NCBI GenBank assembly: GCA_949126835.1 | Contig: OX421499.1 | Location: 9,647,069-9,711,068, forward strand | From: Anisus vortex | Lineage: Eukaryota; Mollusca; Gastropoda; Planorbidae | Direction: 5' to 3' | DNA: 64,000 bases | Shown: piece after piece, positions 43,674-55,609 of the stretch | Layout: every line of letters begins with the position of its first letter | How positions within the stretch are numbered: position 1 is the stretch's first letter | Notes under the pieces: model-generated | Told to the model about the DNA's origin: nothing | What the model saw: the letters and a program-made list of their open reading frames with translations, nothing else | The model's database searches: none | Program-made: the position numbers and the translations under genes

Positions 43674-45220
43674 GCAATAATAAACATGTCAGCCCTTATA
43701 ATGGGTGGGAGTTTGTTATTGCAGTTGTTGTTTTGAATTGCACTAATGTGCTCATTGAGATTGCACAGCATTTATGTCTACAAACATCTTGTAATAAATT
43801 GATGTCAATAAACAGCTTGTAATGTGTCCACAAAAAGTGTACATTTCATTCACAGTCTTCAATTTCTGTCGCCTACGTACAATACAGGGAAACAAAATCC
43901 AAGACATTATATATGTCGATATAACACTAAACCTGAATGTACCAGCAGGGAGGAAAGCGTTAAGGGCGAAAGGGAGAAATCTGTCGACATACGCCAGAGA
44001 AAGTAGATCTATGGAGTAGTTAAGACAAAAGTACTTTCATGGGTCTAATAGTCTAATGCAATGAGTTCTTGTCTTGACAGTTTAGCTACCAAGTGAACTG
44101 GACGCTACGTTTGAGCTAGACGTTATGGGGGGCGGGGGAGGAGGAGGAGTTTGGGCGTTGCTGTGTGGGTGGAAGGGAGTTTTATGTAACCGCCAGGGTG
44201 TACGATTTTTTGCGCCCTGAACCCAAGTCTGGACTGGACGGTTGTCTGCTAATTTTTTTATTTATTAAAAACCAATATTAGATAACGAGTTGAGTCTTTT
44301 TATTTGAACTATGGGACTTACCAGGATGATGTAGAATTAATCACATTTAGGTTGGATTGCGGACAGTTACCACTGAGATAGGGCAGCCTAATTTGTTAGG
44401 CCACATAGACCACTTAGGACAAACAAAATTAGGGTCCAGTCTTTGATCCTCAGTGTACAGAATATATCCGTTAGTAATTGCAGACTGGGGTTTTTACCGA
44501 ATTTTACAATTCCGTTAGAGATTTACATTAGTTCTACGAGATGACGTCATTTTCACGAGACACTTTTGGCCAAAGTATATTTATTTATAATGCCGAGACT
44601 TATAAATTCTGGATCTCACTAAAAATGATAATAATCAATATAGGCCTACGAAACTGGGGCTTAGAATCAATGAACATTTTGTTGCCTTTTGCAAGAATCT
44701 TATTTGATATGAGTTTTGATTCTCAGCACTGTCTGGAATTATTGTGTCTGTGAAGCGTGAAAAAATGCTAAAGGTTGACCAAGAAATGAGAGTTGTTTGC
44801 CCCTGATTAAACCACGATAAGACACACATCGTTGCTGTAAATTAAAATGTTTCTCTAGAGTTCTAGAATGTTCTGAAGGTTTTTGATATTTTGGTGGGAG
44901 GGGGGGGGAGGGAGCTCCAAGGGGGTGTTTGTTGAGCTAACATTGTTGCTTTAGGGTTCAGTTCAACTGAATGTTTTGACTTGTGGGTCTGTTGAACAAA
45001 ATTTATAACATCAGAGTGCCGCTAAAAAATTATAATCTTATGGTTCCATTGAACATAACTCATAGCCTCAGTGTTTTCGCTAAACAAAAGCTATAAGCTA
45101 ATGGTCCCGCTAAACAAAGTTTGTAGTCTCACGGTCTGCTGAACAAAAATTAGTAGCTTCATTGTTCCGCAAAACAAAAACAAAATATATATATATATAT
45201 ACATATGTTACCTCAGGGTT
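43674..45220. other. Unannotated stretch
   Basis: No gene supported; the open frames at 43822-44019 and 44541-44829 have no recognised domain. Between 44920 and 45180 phrases such as GTTCCGCTAAACAAA and GTTGAACAAAATT recur loosely about every 60 bases, hinting at an old tandem repeat. A short TA run lies at 45185-45201. Confidence 0.45.
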
Positions 45221-45228
45221 CTGTGGGT

Positions 45229-45434
45229 CAGGGTTCGGCAACCTACGGCACGTAGCCAAACTTGGCATGCATAGAGATTTTCAACGGCACGCGGAAGACT
45301 TCCAAAAAATGCGTTTTAAGTCTCTTCTACAACAAATTGAGTGCTTAAACAGGATAACTCTTAGGCTTTTGGCACGCTAAATGAATTAGAAATCCCACTT
45401 TGGCACACTTTTATCAAAAGGCTGCCCACCCCTG
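45229..45434. mobile_element. hAT MITE, 206 bp
   Basis: Left end CAGGGTTCGGCAACCTACGG. Right end GGCTGCCCACCCCTG. The 8-bp flanks CTGTGGGT (45221) and CTGTGGAA (45435) match at 6 of 8. The left 70 bases parallel the left end of 11537-12546 (CAACGGCACGCG at the same distance). Confidence 0.9.
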
Positions 45435-45442
45435 CTGTGGAA

Positions 45443-47136
45443 AATAAAAGGTTAGGAAAAACTGATTTTAACGAATACTCGCTCGCCATTTCATTGAGCA
45501 ATTCTGTCTATACAAAAATCAATGAATACTGTCTATCATAGTGTTTGTTAATCATAATAGCTCAATTAGTTCGTGTCTCGTGGACATGTTTTGTGAGTCA
45601 AAAAACTTTTTCTTGACATTGAACAGTCTCTGGTATAGACTGAATAAGGCTTGAAGAAATGAGCTTTTTTTTGCCAGAGACTTTTTTTCTATGGGACGGA
45701 TTTTTTCAGACTGGAATCTTTAGATTCTAGACTCGTCTGTGAGAAAGTTTTGAAATCTTTAGAAGCCATTTTTTATTTTATTATAGGGATTTAAAAAAAA
45801 ATTAATATGTAAAGATATTTTATGATGTAATTGAGGTATTTCTTAGAGGTAATTTAAAGGGTGATAAAAACACACGAAATGTACACATTTTCATTGTTTA
45901 GTATGATCATGGCCGAATTTATATAAGAGTTAATACAGTTTCAATTTCAACAGTGTATTTACGAATTGTGCCAGATATTTGTTTCAAGTCCTATTTTGAT
46001 ACTTAACACATAAATTTTAAATAATAAAAGATTAGCGTATCGATCTATTTCATCGTAACCTTTATTTGCATTCTATGGCAAATTCAAAATGATATTACGA
46101 ATGTTTTAAATTTATGATTATTGTCCAACGTTGTTGAAATATTTTAGTCTGATAACAGAAGCTGGAGCCGGGTCTTGGGGCCTGTTCGTAAACAGGTTTC
46201 CGGATATCAAAAATTCGGGTTACCCGGATGTTCAATTCTCGGTTACCTGGCTCCACAAACACCTAATAGAGACAATTATTTAAAAAATGTTTAGAATACA
46301 ACCGGCAGATGTGACATTGAAAAGTTTCTACAGATCCACCGGGTGTGCACACACAGAACAAAAAAAAAATAGAAATAATAAAACAACAGCCTCATGTGAC
46401 ACCTAGTCCAAACAGTTGGCACAAGTCTAGAAAAAACAAAGTGTCTAAATTTGGCGATTCTGCTAAACTATTTTTTTTTAGCCAGAACGTTTCCCGGGCA
46501 ATGAGAACTTCTAGTGGTTGGAGGATGGGAAATTAGACATTGGCATTTTATTCTGGTCTGAATATAGTCTACACTGGAACTGGCACTGAATGCTCGATGC
46601 AGACACACTGATTGGTCCATGTTTTATTTAAAGTCTTGTTTGATCGTAAGGGTGAAGGCAGGGTTGGCACCACGGAAAACATGGACAAACCAGAAAATTC
46701 CATTACATACAGGCTTGACTCTATAGACACCCACTCCCTCTTTATGACGTCACGCAGTGTAGTTGATGATAGGCGAGACTAATTTTAAAACCACAGCTTG
46801 TGATTGGCCGTAATTTGAGAAGGCCAAAGTGGCCCAATAATCACGTGCTGCTTGTGGTGAGTTATTTATTGCGCATTCGTCATGCCAGGGTCACACCTGC
46901 AGTGATAAGTAATGAAAGGTTTCAGAATTTGACATTAAAGTTAAAGACTGAAAAGTTGGCCTTTGTTTTCTTTTTTTTGTACTTTGCAATGACATAATGA
47001 ATACGTTCTGATTAAACGTAATGAAAATAGAAATGTATTTTAAAAATTACTAAATAATACAGAAACCTTGTATCGTATTAAGAATGTTATTTTGTCTGTC
47101 TAGGGCCTAGCATCTGGTTCTGTAAGAACAAAACAA
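45443..47136. other. Unannotated stretch
   Basis: No gene supported. At 46178-46260 there is an arrangement of CCTGTTCGTAAACAGGTTTC (an internal inverted repeat CCTGTT...AACAGG), then GGATATC and GGTTACCCGG/CGGTTACCTGG, which may be a transposon end. The patch 46741-46860 has TGACGTCA, ATTGGCC and CACGTG motifs. Confidence 0.4.
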
Positions 47137-47306
47137 CTATCTATACATTATACAACTATCTATACATTATACAACTATCTAAACATTATACAACTATCTA
47201 TACATTATACAACCATCTAAACATTATACAACTAACTATACATTATACAACTATCTAAACATTATACAACTATCTATACATTATACAACTATCTATACAT
47301 TATACA
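47137..47306. repeat. 19-bp tandem repeat, about 9 copies
   Basis: Unit CAACTATCTATACATTATA with T/A variation (CTATAC versus CTAAAC). Confidence 0.95.
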
Positions 47307-48324
47307 CACGTAAACTTGACGCCAAAATAAAAAATAAAAAACTAGAAATAAATTATCGAGACAATTCTAAATACAATTTGAAAACTATTATAACAAAGTA
47401 TACACATATAACAATAATAACAACAACAACAACGAGAATAATATCAACAACAACACAATAATATGAACAACAACATAATAATATTAACAACAACAAGAAG
47501 GAGAGCAGTAATTAAACAACGTCAGCAATACCAGAAAAAAAAAATTACAAGATAAACAATCTTTTTTCCAAACTGCAAAATTGTACGTTTACATCACTGC
47601 AAAAAAAATATATATAATAAATCTATGTTGAAAACATAATTATGTAATAAATAAATCATGAAATGTTGTCAGTTTAGTCCCTGCTTTGAAATTAGTTTTA
47701 ATGCCAGAACAAAAAACAAGTAGGTTAAAAGTCAAGTGTATGCACATAATTATAGGAATTTAAAAAAACAACAATATAACAAAACAAACAAAAAACTACT
47801 ATGTCAGGAAAATAGAGTCGCCATTTTTTACACTGTTGTCTGCAAGAAATATTTCAGCGTTTATTTATTGTTCTTTGGTGCCAGCTGTCAAGGTAAGAAA
47901 TTAGCAGGCCTCCACCAACGCCCTACTTTACCGACTTTCAAATCGTCACTGAAGGGCTGGACTAAAAACTTAAAGTGAAACTCTGTCATCTGTTTATAAT
48001 TGTTGCTTGTGATGTATTTTATTTTATGTGCAGTTAAATTGTGGACTCTTTCCGCGGTTTTAACTGTGTCTCCACAGTAGTATGAAGAAGAAGAACTAAC
48101 TTTTATTCTCATTCTACAAGACACTTATAACTCTTCCTTGCAGTCAAGGCCATTGACTCAGTATTCTTAGACTCACACAAGATATTCTTGGACACAGAGA
48201 TCACCATGTCCAGCCAGTCGCATTAACAATAACAAAGAGCTATCAGGTCACTAAGCCAGGTCAACATATTACAAAAATACAGTCCACTGTGTGTCCTTTA
48301 CACTCACACACAGTTACTATCGGA
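47307..48324. other. Unannotated AT-rich stretch
   Basis: AAC/AAT-rich low-complexity text at 47408-47510. No gene supported. Confidence 0.5.
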
Positions 48325-48520
48325 GATTATCTTATACGTTACAGACGCCCCTTCTATACAGAAGATTATTGCGTCCTACTCTTAACCGTGATTTGAGTCA
48401 AGTCTTGCATTTTTGATTAGTGTTTTTAAATGATGTACATATTTTTTTAGTTTTCCTGGTTCTTTCAGGCAACCCATTCCATGCCCCATATGACACTCGG
48501 AAAGAAAGCGAAATTATCTG
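48325..48520 (-). mobile_element. Non-LTR retrotransposon 3' tail
   Basis: Minus-strand copy of the tail family at 53190: GAATGGGTTGCCTGAAAGAA, TTTAAAAACACTAATCAAAA, GTAGGACGCAATAATCTTCT, GGGGCGTCTGTAACGTATAA. It contains the uninterrupted site into which the mariner derivative inserted at 34978. Confidence 0.85.
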
Positions 48521-48929
48521 CGTTTTGTTCTTGCAAATGGAAAGATAAGGAAGACCAGACGGTTGATTACAAAGTAAAACAATAAAGTGTTACCTACCAC
48601 TTGGCGAGGTTATAGCTTTAAACAGGAAATCTTCAGAAACGTGTATGGATGGGGGGAGGCATTGTTATTCTCGATTTTTTGCCAAGTGCCAATAGACCTG
48701 CTCTGGTGAAGTCTGGGAGACATCAGAGAGAGGCTGTACAATTATACAGACTAGACCAAAAGCCACAAAACTGTTACTACATGCGCTCAAAACCGCGTTC
48801 TGTTTTCAGCAAATATTATTAAAACATAGAATATCATTTAAGATTTCCAAAAAACTAGAACTTACCTAGTCATAAGTCTAGCTCTTAAAGTTACACGAGC
48901 TTGGCTCTTAATGCTGAAAATCTAGATTT
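48521..48929. other. Unannotated stretch
   Basis: No gene or repeat recognised. Confidence 0.5.
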
Positions 48930-49505
48930 TAAACTGTCAAAAGCTTAACCACTGAGTATGTCAAAAGTAAATGTATCGAGTCAGACGAAATTGATCCATA
49001 GGGTCGGTGAAGCAGTACACCAGTTTCTGTGGCCACGGTATACTTTACCCTAAGGTGGGCACCCTTAAGTTGGACTCAATGGCACCCTCCTGGGAACAAA
49101 TGCTAGCCTTCACAAGGATCCGAACAAGGGACGTTCGATTCGCCAGTCGAACGCGCTGCGGCTCGACCACCTTGACCCCCTATGTCAAATGCTTGGCCTT
49201 TTAAATTGTCAAAACTTTTACATCTAAATTGACAAAACCTAGCACTTATATTGTCAAACGCTTAGCACTTCAATAGTCAAATGTTTGGAACTTAATTTTT
49301 TTTCAAAAGCTTAGCAATTAAATTGTCAAAAGCCTAGCATTTAAATTGTTAAAAACTTTACAATTAAAGAGACCAAACGTGTCATATCAAAAGCTTAGCA
49401 CTGAAATTGTCAAAAACTTAGTACCGAAATTGACGAAAGATTAGTGCTTAAAATGTGTTTAGCTTATCACTTATTTCACCAAAAGCTTAGCACTTAGATA
49501 GCACT
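48930..49505. repeat. Degenerate 22-24-bp repeat (AAATTGTCAAAAGCTTAGCA), split by a SINE
   Basis: Roughly a dozen imperfect copies of TTAAATTGTCAAAAGCTTAG with variable endings. The SINE 48966-49180 lies inside the array. Confidence 0.85.
48966..49180 (-). repeat. tRNA-derived SINE inserted in a tandem repeat
   Basis: The minus-strand head GGTCGAGCCGCAGCGCG is at the right. The B box is degraded (GGATCCTTGTGAAGG region). The 3' end GATCAATTTCGTC is at the left. The flanking direct repeat TATGTCAAA (48957-48965 and 49181-49189) fits a target duplication, with the caution that TGTCAAA is also the host repeat motif. Confidence 0.85.
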
Positions 49506-49854
49506 TTGTTTTAACTTTACTCGCTATGACCTCAGTCCAGAGATTGAGTTTAACGTTCGATCGTCACGAATATTACGTAATGACTATCTAACTACAGAAA
49601 CACACAGTGTCCAGACAAAATAGACTGGACAGGCCTGGAGCACACTGGCGTGAATTAACATCCCTCAGTCAATAGGTTCCAGGCCCTGAAATCATGTCTG
49701 ATAAACATTGTTAGCTTGACCATGTAATAGATGACCATGAGCTACAGTGACCAGGGATGGTTTATGGACTGAAAACAAAATTAAGTACATAGAAGTGTAG
49801 GTTTGTAGACTATGTAGGTTGTATTTGGCCTTTTCTATCTGTCGGACTGCTTCA
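49506..49854. other. Unannotated stretch
   Basis: No gene or repeat recognised. Confidence 0.5.
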
Positions 49855-49872
49855 TCTATCTATATCTATTTT

Positions 49873-49965
<93 letters not shown>

Positions 49966-50050
49966 TGTCTATCTATCTATCTATCAATCTATTTATCTAT
50001 CTATCTATCTATCTAATTATCTATCAATCTATCAATCTATCAATCTATCA

Positions 50051-50099
<49 letters not shown>

Positions 50100-50126
50100 A
50101 TTATCTATCAATCTATCAATCTATCA

Positions 50127-50159
<33 letters not shown>

Positions 50160-50257
50160 ATTATCTATCAATCTATCAATATATCAATCTATCTATCTAT
50201 CAATCTGTCAATCTATCAATCTATCTATTTTTCTATCTATCTATCTATCTATCTATA

Positions 50258-50312
<55 letters not shown>

Positions 50313-50400
50313 CTATCTAATTATCTATCAATCTATCAATCTATCTATCTATCAATCTATCTATCTATCTATCTATCTATTTTTGTATCTCTCTATCTCT
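49855..50400. repeat. (TCTA)n microsatellite with TCAA and TTAT variants
   Basis: TCTA repeat in which blocks of TAATTATCTATCAATCTATC recur at about 50018, 50098, 50158 and 50318, showing larger block duplications inside the microsatellite. Confidence 0.96.
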
Positions 50401-51129
50401 CTATCTCTAACAATCTATCTTTTTTATCTTTTTTCTATTTCTATATTTATCCATCTATAATTTATATAGTTACATTGACCAACAGATAGGCAGATAATTA
50501 GACAGAGAGGTTAAAAGTAAATATCTACCATACGCCAATTTCTCCACATTAACCATGTTGTCCACTATATACCTTAAGTGCAGGAAGTGACACTCTATCA
50601 CTGATAACGAGGACAAGTCGACATAATATTGACTCGCTTTTAAACACACGTGCTACAGTTAACGGCAGACCAAATGTTCGATTTGAATTTTAGGGATTCG
50701 ATGATAGTATAGTACAGAGTTTCCTGAATGCCGGGCTGCGAACCGCGTAACGGGCGATGAAGGAAAACATTACCGGGTCACTGTAAAATGTAATGTTTAA
50801 AATCTAGGTTACGGTCAGTGAAAATTTAGTGATATTTAAACCCAAGTTTTAGCTACATCCATCGTGTGTACAAATCACCAGTGTACAGTGTATTGCATAT
50901 CACCAGTGTATTGCATATCACCAGTGCATTGCATATATTAAACAATTGAGTGGGAATTCGTGTACTTTATGTTAACAATATGTGCTTGTATATGCGAGAA
51001 ATATGTTAGTTAGTCAAGAAGTAAAAGTAATAAACATTATTGTAAACAGAATGACAGATCTAAAGTTTACAAAAAAAAAAAAAAACAACAGGTATAATCT
51101 GAACTAAATTAAAAAAATCTAATGTACAA
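50401..51129. other. Unannotated stretch
   Basis: No gene supported. CACCAGTGTA/CACCAGTGCATTGCATAT recurs three times at 50877-50937. Confidence 0.5.
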
Positions 51130-52215
51130 AATTGACAGGGTACATAAAATGTCTGATCTAAAGTTAAACTAGATGACATATCTACAGACAATTAAATATC
51201 CGATCTAAAGTAAACTAAATTAGCAGATCTACAGTAAATTCAAGTCCGATCGAAAGTAAACTAAATGACAGATCTACAGTAAATTAAATGTCCGATCTAA
51301 AGTAAACTACATGACAGATCTACAGTAAATTAAATGTCCGATCGAAAGTTAACTAAATGACACATCTATAGTAAATTAAATGTCCGATCTAAAATTAAAC
51401 TAAATGGCAGATCTACAGTAAATTAAAATGTCCGATCTAAAGTAAACTACATAACAGATCTACAGTAAATTAAATGTCTGATCTAAAGTAAACTAAATGA
51501 CAGATCTGCAGTAAATTGAATGTCCGATCTCAAGTAAATTAATGACAGATCTATAGTAAAATTAAATGTCCGATCGAAAGTAAACTAAATGACAGATCTA
51601 CAGTAAATTAAATGTCTGATCTAAAGTAAACTAAATGACAGATCTACAGTAAATTAAATGTCCGATCTAAAGTTAACTAAATGGCAGATCTGTAGTAAAT
51701 AAAATGTCCGATCTAAAGTAAACTAAATAACAGATCTACAGTAAATTAAATGTCCGATCTAAAAGTAAACTAAATGACAGATCTACAGTAAATTAAATGT
51801 CTGATCTAAAGTAAACTAAATGACAGATCTACAGTAAATTAAATGTCCGATCTAAAGTTAACTAAATGGCAGATCTGTAGTAAATTAAATGTCCGATCTA
51901 AAGTAAACTAAATAACAGATCTACAGTAAAATTAATTGACAGATCTAAAGTAAACAAAAATGAAAGATCGAAAGTAAAACTACATGGACATATCTTAAAG
52001 TAACCTAAAATTAGATCTTATTAAAAACAAAAATGGCAGATCTAACGTAAACACAATGACATGTTTAGAATAAATGTCAGTTCTAAAGTGAATTAAATGA
52101 CATATCTAAAATAAAATAAAAGTTAGATCTAATGTAAAAAAAATGACAGATTTAAAGTAAACTAAATGACAGATCTAGTGTAAACGAAATGTCATATGAC
52201 AGATGACAGATCCGA
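51130..52215. repeat. 46-bp dimeric satellite (two 23-bp subunits)
   Basis: Two related 23-mers alternate: ATGACAGATCTACAGTAAAT and ATGTCCGATCTAAAGTAAAC (each plus a few bases). Order is regular at about 51240-51950 and breaks down at both ends. GATCT recurs in every subunit. Confidence 0.94.
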
Positions 52216-52396
52216 ACTAAAAACGAAGCCCAAACCAATTATGTGCATTCAGTTGTGCATTAAAATCACATCAGGTAACCTGTCTGGGAGAAAGTGTCCA
52301 AATCTGTCGATTCGATCAACTGATTAACGTGTCATGCTGACCCTAAACGTTCGACATGGTCGGACAATCAATGCTGCAAATGTATCCAAGGGAAAA

Positions 52397-52398
<2 letters not shown>
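52216..52398. other. Unannotated short stretch
   Basis: Nothing recognised. Confidence 0.5.
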
Positions 52399-52468
<70 letters not shown>

Positions 52469-52489
52469 TTCTATCTCTCTCTTTCTCTC

Positions 52490-52520
<31 letters not shown>

Positions 52521-52521
52521 T

Positions 52522-52552
<31 letters not shown>

Positions 52553-52693
52553 CTCTTTCTCTTTCTCTCTCTCTTTCTCTCTCTCTCCTCTCTTTTTCTC
52601 TTTCTCTCTCTCTTTCTCTTTCTCTCTCTCTTTCTCTCTTTCTCTCTCTCTCTCTTTCTATCTCTCTCTCTTTCTATCTCTCTCTTTCTCTCT

Positions 52694-52724
<31 letters not shown>

Positions 52725-52925
52725 TTTTTCCTCTTTCTCTTTCTCTCTTTCTCTCTCTCTCTTTTCTCTTTCTCTCTTTTCTTTCTCTCTCTCTCTCTTT
52801 TTCTCTTTCTCTCTCTCTTTCTCTTTCTCCTCTCTTTCTCTCTCTCTGTTTCTCTGTTTCTCTCTCTTTCTCTTTCTCTCTCTCTCATCCTCTTTCTCTT
52901 TCTCTCTCTCTTTCTCTCTCCTCTT

Positions 52926-52960
<35 letters not shown>

Positions 52961-53125
52961 TTCTCTTTCTCTCTCTTTCTCTCTCTCTCTCTCTGTTTCT
53001 CTGTTTCCTCTCTCTTTCTCTTTCTCTCTCTCTCTCTCTTTCTCTTTCTCTCTCTTTCTCTCTCTCTCTCTCTTTCTTTCCTCTCTCTTCTCTCTCTCTC
53101 TCTCTCTCTCTCGCTCTCTCTCCTA
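52399..53125. repeat. Pyrimidine tract, (CTCTTT)n-like
   Basis: About 730 bases of almost pure C/T. Frames of 326 and 256 residues (plus) and Arg/Glu-rich frames (minus) are artefacts. Confidence 0.96.
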
Positions 53126-53189
53126 GGCACACGCACACAATCATATACACATAATAATAAGTGTTTTGGTAAATCATTTCTAAATAAAC

Positions 53190-53425
53190 TGTCCCTCAAA
53201 AACAAAGCGTTTCGTATAAAACATTTATATGCTTTTTTGTATAGTCCTTACATGTTACAGACGCCCCCTTCCTACAAAGAAGATTATTGCGTCCTACGCT
53301 TATCTGTGGTCTGAATCTATCTCTAGCATTTTTAATTGTCTTTTTAAATGATGTTAAGTTACTGGTTTTACTGGTTTGTTTAGGCAACCCATTCCAAGCC
53401 CGTATGCACACTCGGGAAGAAAGAG
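53190..53425 (-). mobile_element. Non-LTR retrotransposon 3' coding end and tail
   Basis: The minus strand encodes RAWNGLPKQTSKTSNLTSFK, then KTIKNARDRFRPQISVGRNN and a short C-terminus. The WNGLP and LxSFKxxI pattern is the usual end of LINE reverse-transcriptase proteins. Related tails occur at 34890, 48325, 60879 and 63262. The upstream part of the element is absent. Confidence 0.85.
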
Positions 53426-53474
53426 AGTACTTATTTGTATTTTCTCTTTTCCATGTATATATCTTATTTATACA

Positions 53475-54458
53475 CTGTTGATGGCTAAGTATAAAGATAC
53501 ATTATACAATGTTGATGGCTAAGTATAAAGATACATTATATACTGTTGATGGATAAGTATAAAGATACATTATACACTGTTGATGGCTAAGTATAAAGAT
53601 ACATTATACACTGTTGATGGCTAAGTATAAAGATACATTATACACGTTGATGGCTAAGTATAAAAGATACATTATACACTGTCAATGGCTAAGTATAAAG
53701 ATACATTATACACTGTCGATGGCTAAGTATAAAGATACATTATACACTGTCGATGGCTAAGTATAAAGATACATTATACACTGTCAATGGCTAAGTATAA
53801 AGATACATTATACACTGTCGATGGCTAAGTATAAAGATACATTATACACTGTCGATGGCTAAGTATAAAGATACATTATACACTGTCGATGGCTAAGTAT
53901 AAAGATACATTATACACTGTCGATGGCTAAGTATAAAGATACATTATACACTGTCGATGGCTAAGTATAAAGATACATTATACACTGTTGATGGCTAAGT
54001 ATAAAGATACATTATACACGTTGATGGCTAAGTATAAAGATACATTATACACTGTCAATGGCTAAGTATAAAGATACATTATACACTGTCGATGGCTAAG
54101 TATAAAGATACATTATACACTGTCGATGGCTAAGTATAAAGATACATTATACACTGTCGATGGCTAAGTATAAAGATACATTATACACTGTCGATGGCTA
54201 AGTATAAAGATACATTATACACTGTCAATGGCTAAGTATAAAGATACATTATACACTGTCGATGGCTAAGTATAAAGATACATTATACACTGTCGATGGC
54301 TAAGTATAAAGATACATTATACACTGTCGATGGCTAAGTATAAAGATACATTATACACTGTCGATGGCTAAGTATAAAGATACATTATACACTGTCGATG
54401 GCTAAGTATAAAGATACATTATACACTGTCGATGGCTAAGTATAAAGATACATTATAC
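53475..54458. repeat. 34-bp satellite, 29 copies
   Basis: Unit ACTGTCGATGGCTAAGTATA and AAGATACATTATAC. The single CpG is variously CG, TG or CA. Two copies (6 and 17) have a shortened ACACGTTGATGG form. The order TG, short, CA, CG, CG appears twice, indicating duplication of a block of about 11 units. Confidence 0.97.
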
Positions 54459-54718
<260 letters not shown>

Positions 54719-55299
54719 CTATTGTTTATCTTCACCAAATAATCAATGATAGTTTAAAATTAGAATTTAGAAATTGACATGAAAACGTTCAGCAAGATTC
54801 TGTATCGTGTAGGCAGTAGACGCTGTTGCGGCACATAACTCAAGGCTGTATGGCGTGTTGTTATGACTTGATGTTAATATTGTGCTTGTTGCTCCGCATT
54901 GTGTATGAATAAACTTGGGCAGCGAGTCTTTTGAGATAATATATAATATAGAGCATTTGCAGTAAGCGTGGCTTAGGTTTCTAGGTCACGTAACTATGTA
55001 AATAGAAGCCATGATGGCGACGTAGTGGAATAAAATTGATCTTTACCATGTCTATTTTACACCCACAATATAAAGAGTTTATTGCCATAATTCTTGATAT
55101 TTAATTGTGATAGTCTGTAGTAGTCCGTCCACAAAGTAAACAAGTTTTGAGGCTTTAATATTTTTTTCATAGCTCTCGTGAAATATTGCACTGGCTACCT
55201 TATGCTTTACTTCTAGATACGGTAGTAAGTTTAGAAGGCTAACTTTCGACAATCGGCATCTTTTATTTGTTTGTCTGTACTCTGTCTGTAACTGTTAAC
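54719..55299. other. Unannotated stretch
   Basis: No gene supported. Confidence 0.5.
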
Positions 55300-55358
55300 A
55301 GCGCATAGAACTGTTCCCAACGAGATATGCGCTATACAAGTATTATTATTATTATCAT
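55300..55358 (+). mobile_element. Non-LTR 3' terminus (GCGCTATACAAGTATTATT type)
   Basis: AGCGCATAGAACTG, then GATATGCGCTATACAAGTAT and an ATTATTATTATTAT tail parallels the 3' end of the 12661 element (GCGCTATATAAATAC plus TTATTATTA). Confidence 0.55.
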
Positions 55359-55609
55359 CAATTAAATATTATGCACTTACGGAACCTATTTCATTGATTT
55401 CTAATGGGTTACATTATAGCTTTGAAGGCTATTAAAGTTATTGAAATATATTCATACATGATAAACAATTTACAGTAACAAGATATTCTTTTGGACTGAA
55501 ATCATACAATATAGGTTAAACGTGTCTAGATTTGTCACATTTGAAAACAACAACAACAACACAACAATTCTTTTAAAAACAACGACACATCAACAACACT
55601 AATAATAAT

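Noticed and set aside
43409..43822. Open frames crossing the gap
   Set aside because: Their middle is made of unknown bases; no real sequence supports them.
52334..53314. 326-residue plus frame and Arg/Glu-rich minus frames
   Set aside because: Translated CT/GA simple repeat.
53475..54458. CRISPR-like 34-bp array
   Set aside because: No spacers; direct head-to-tail units.
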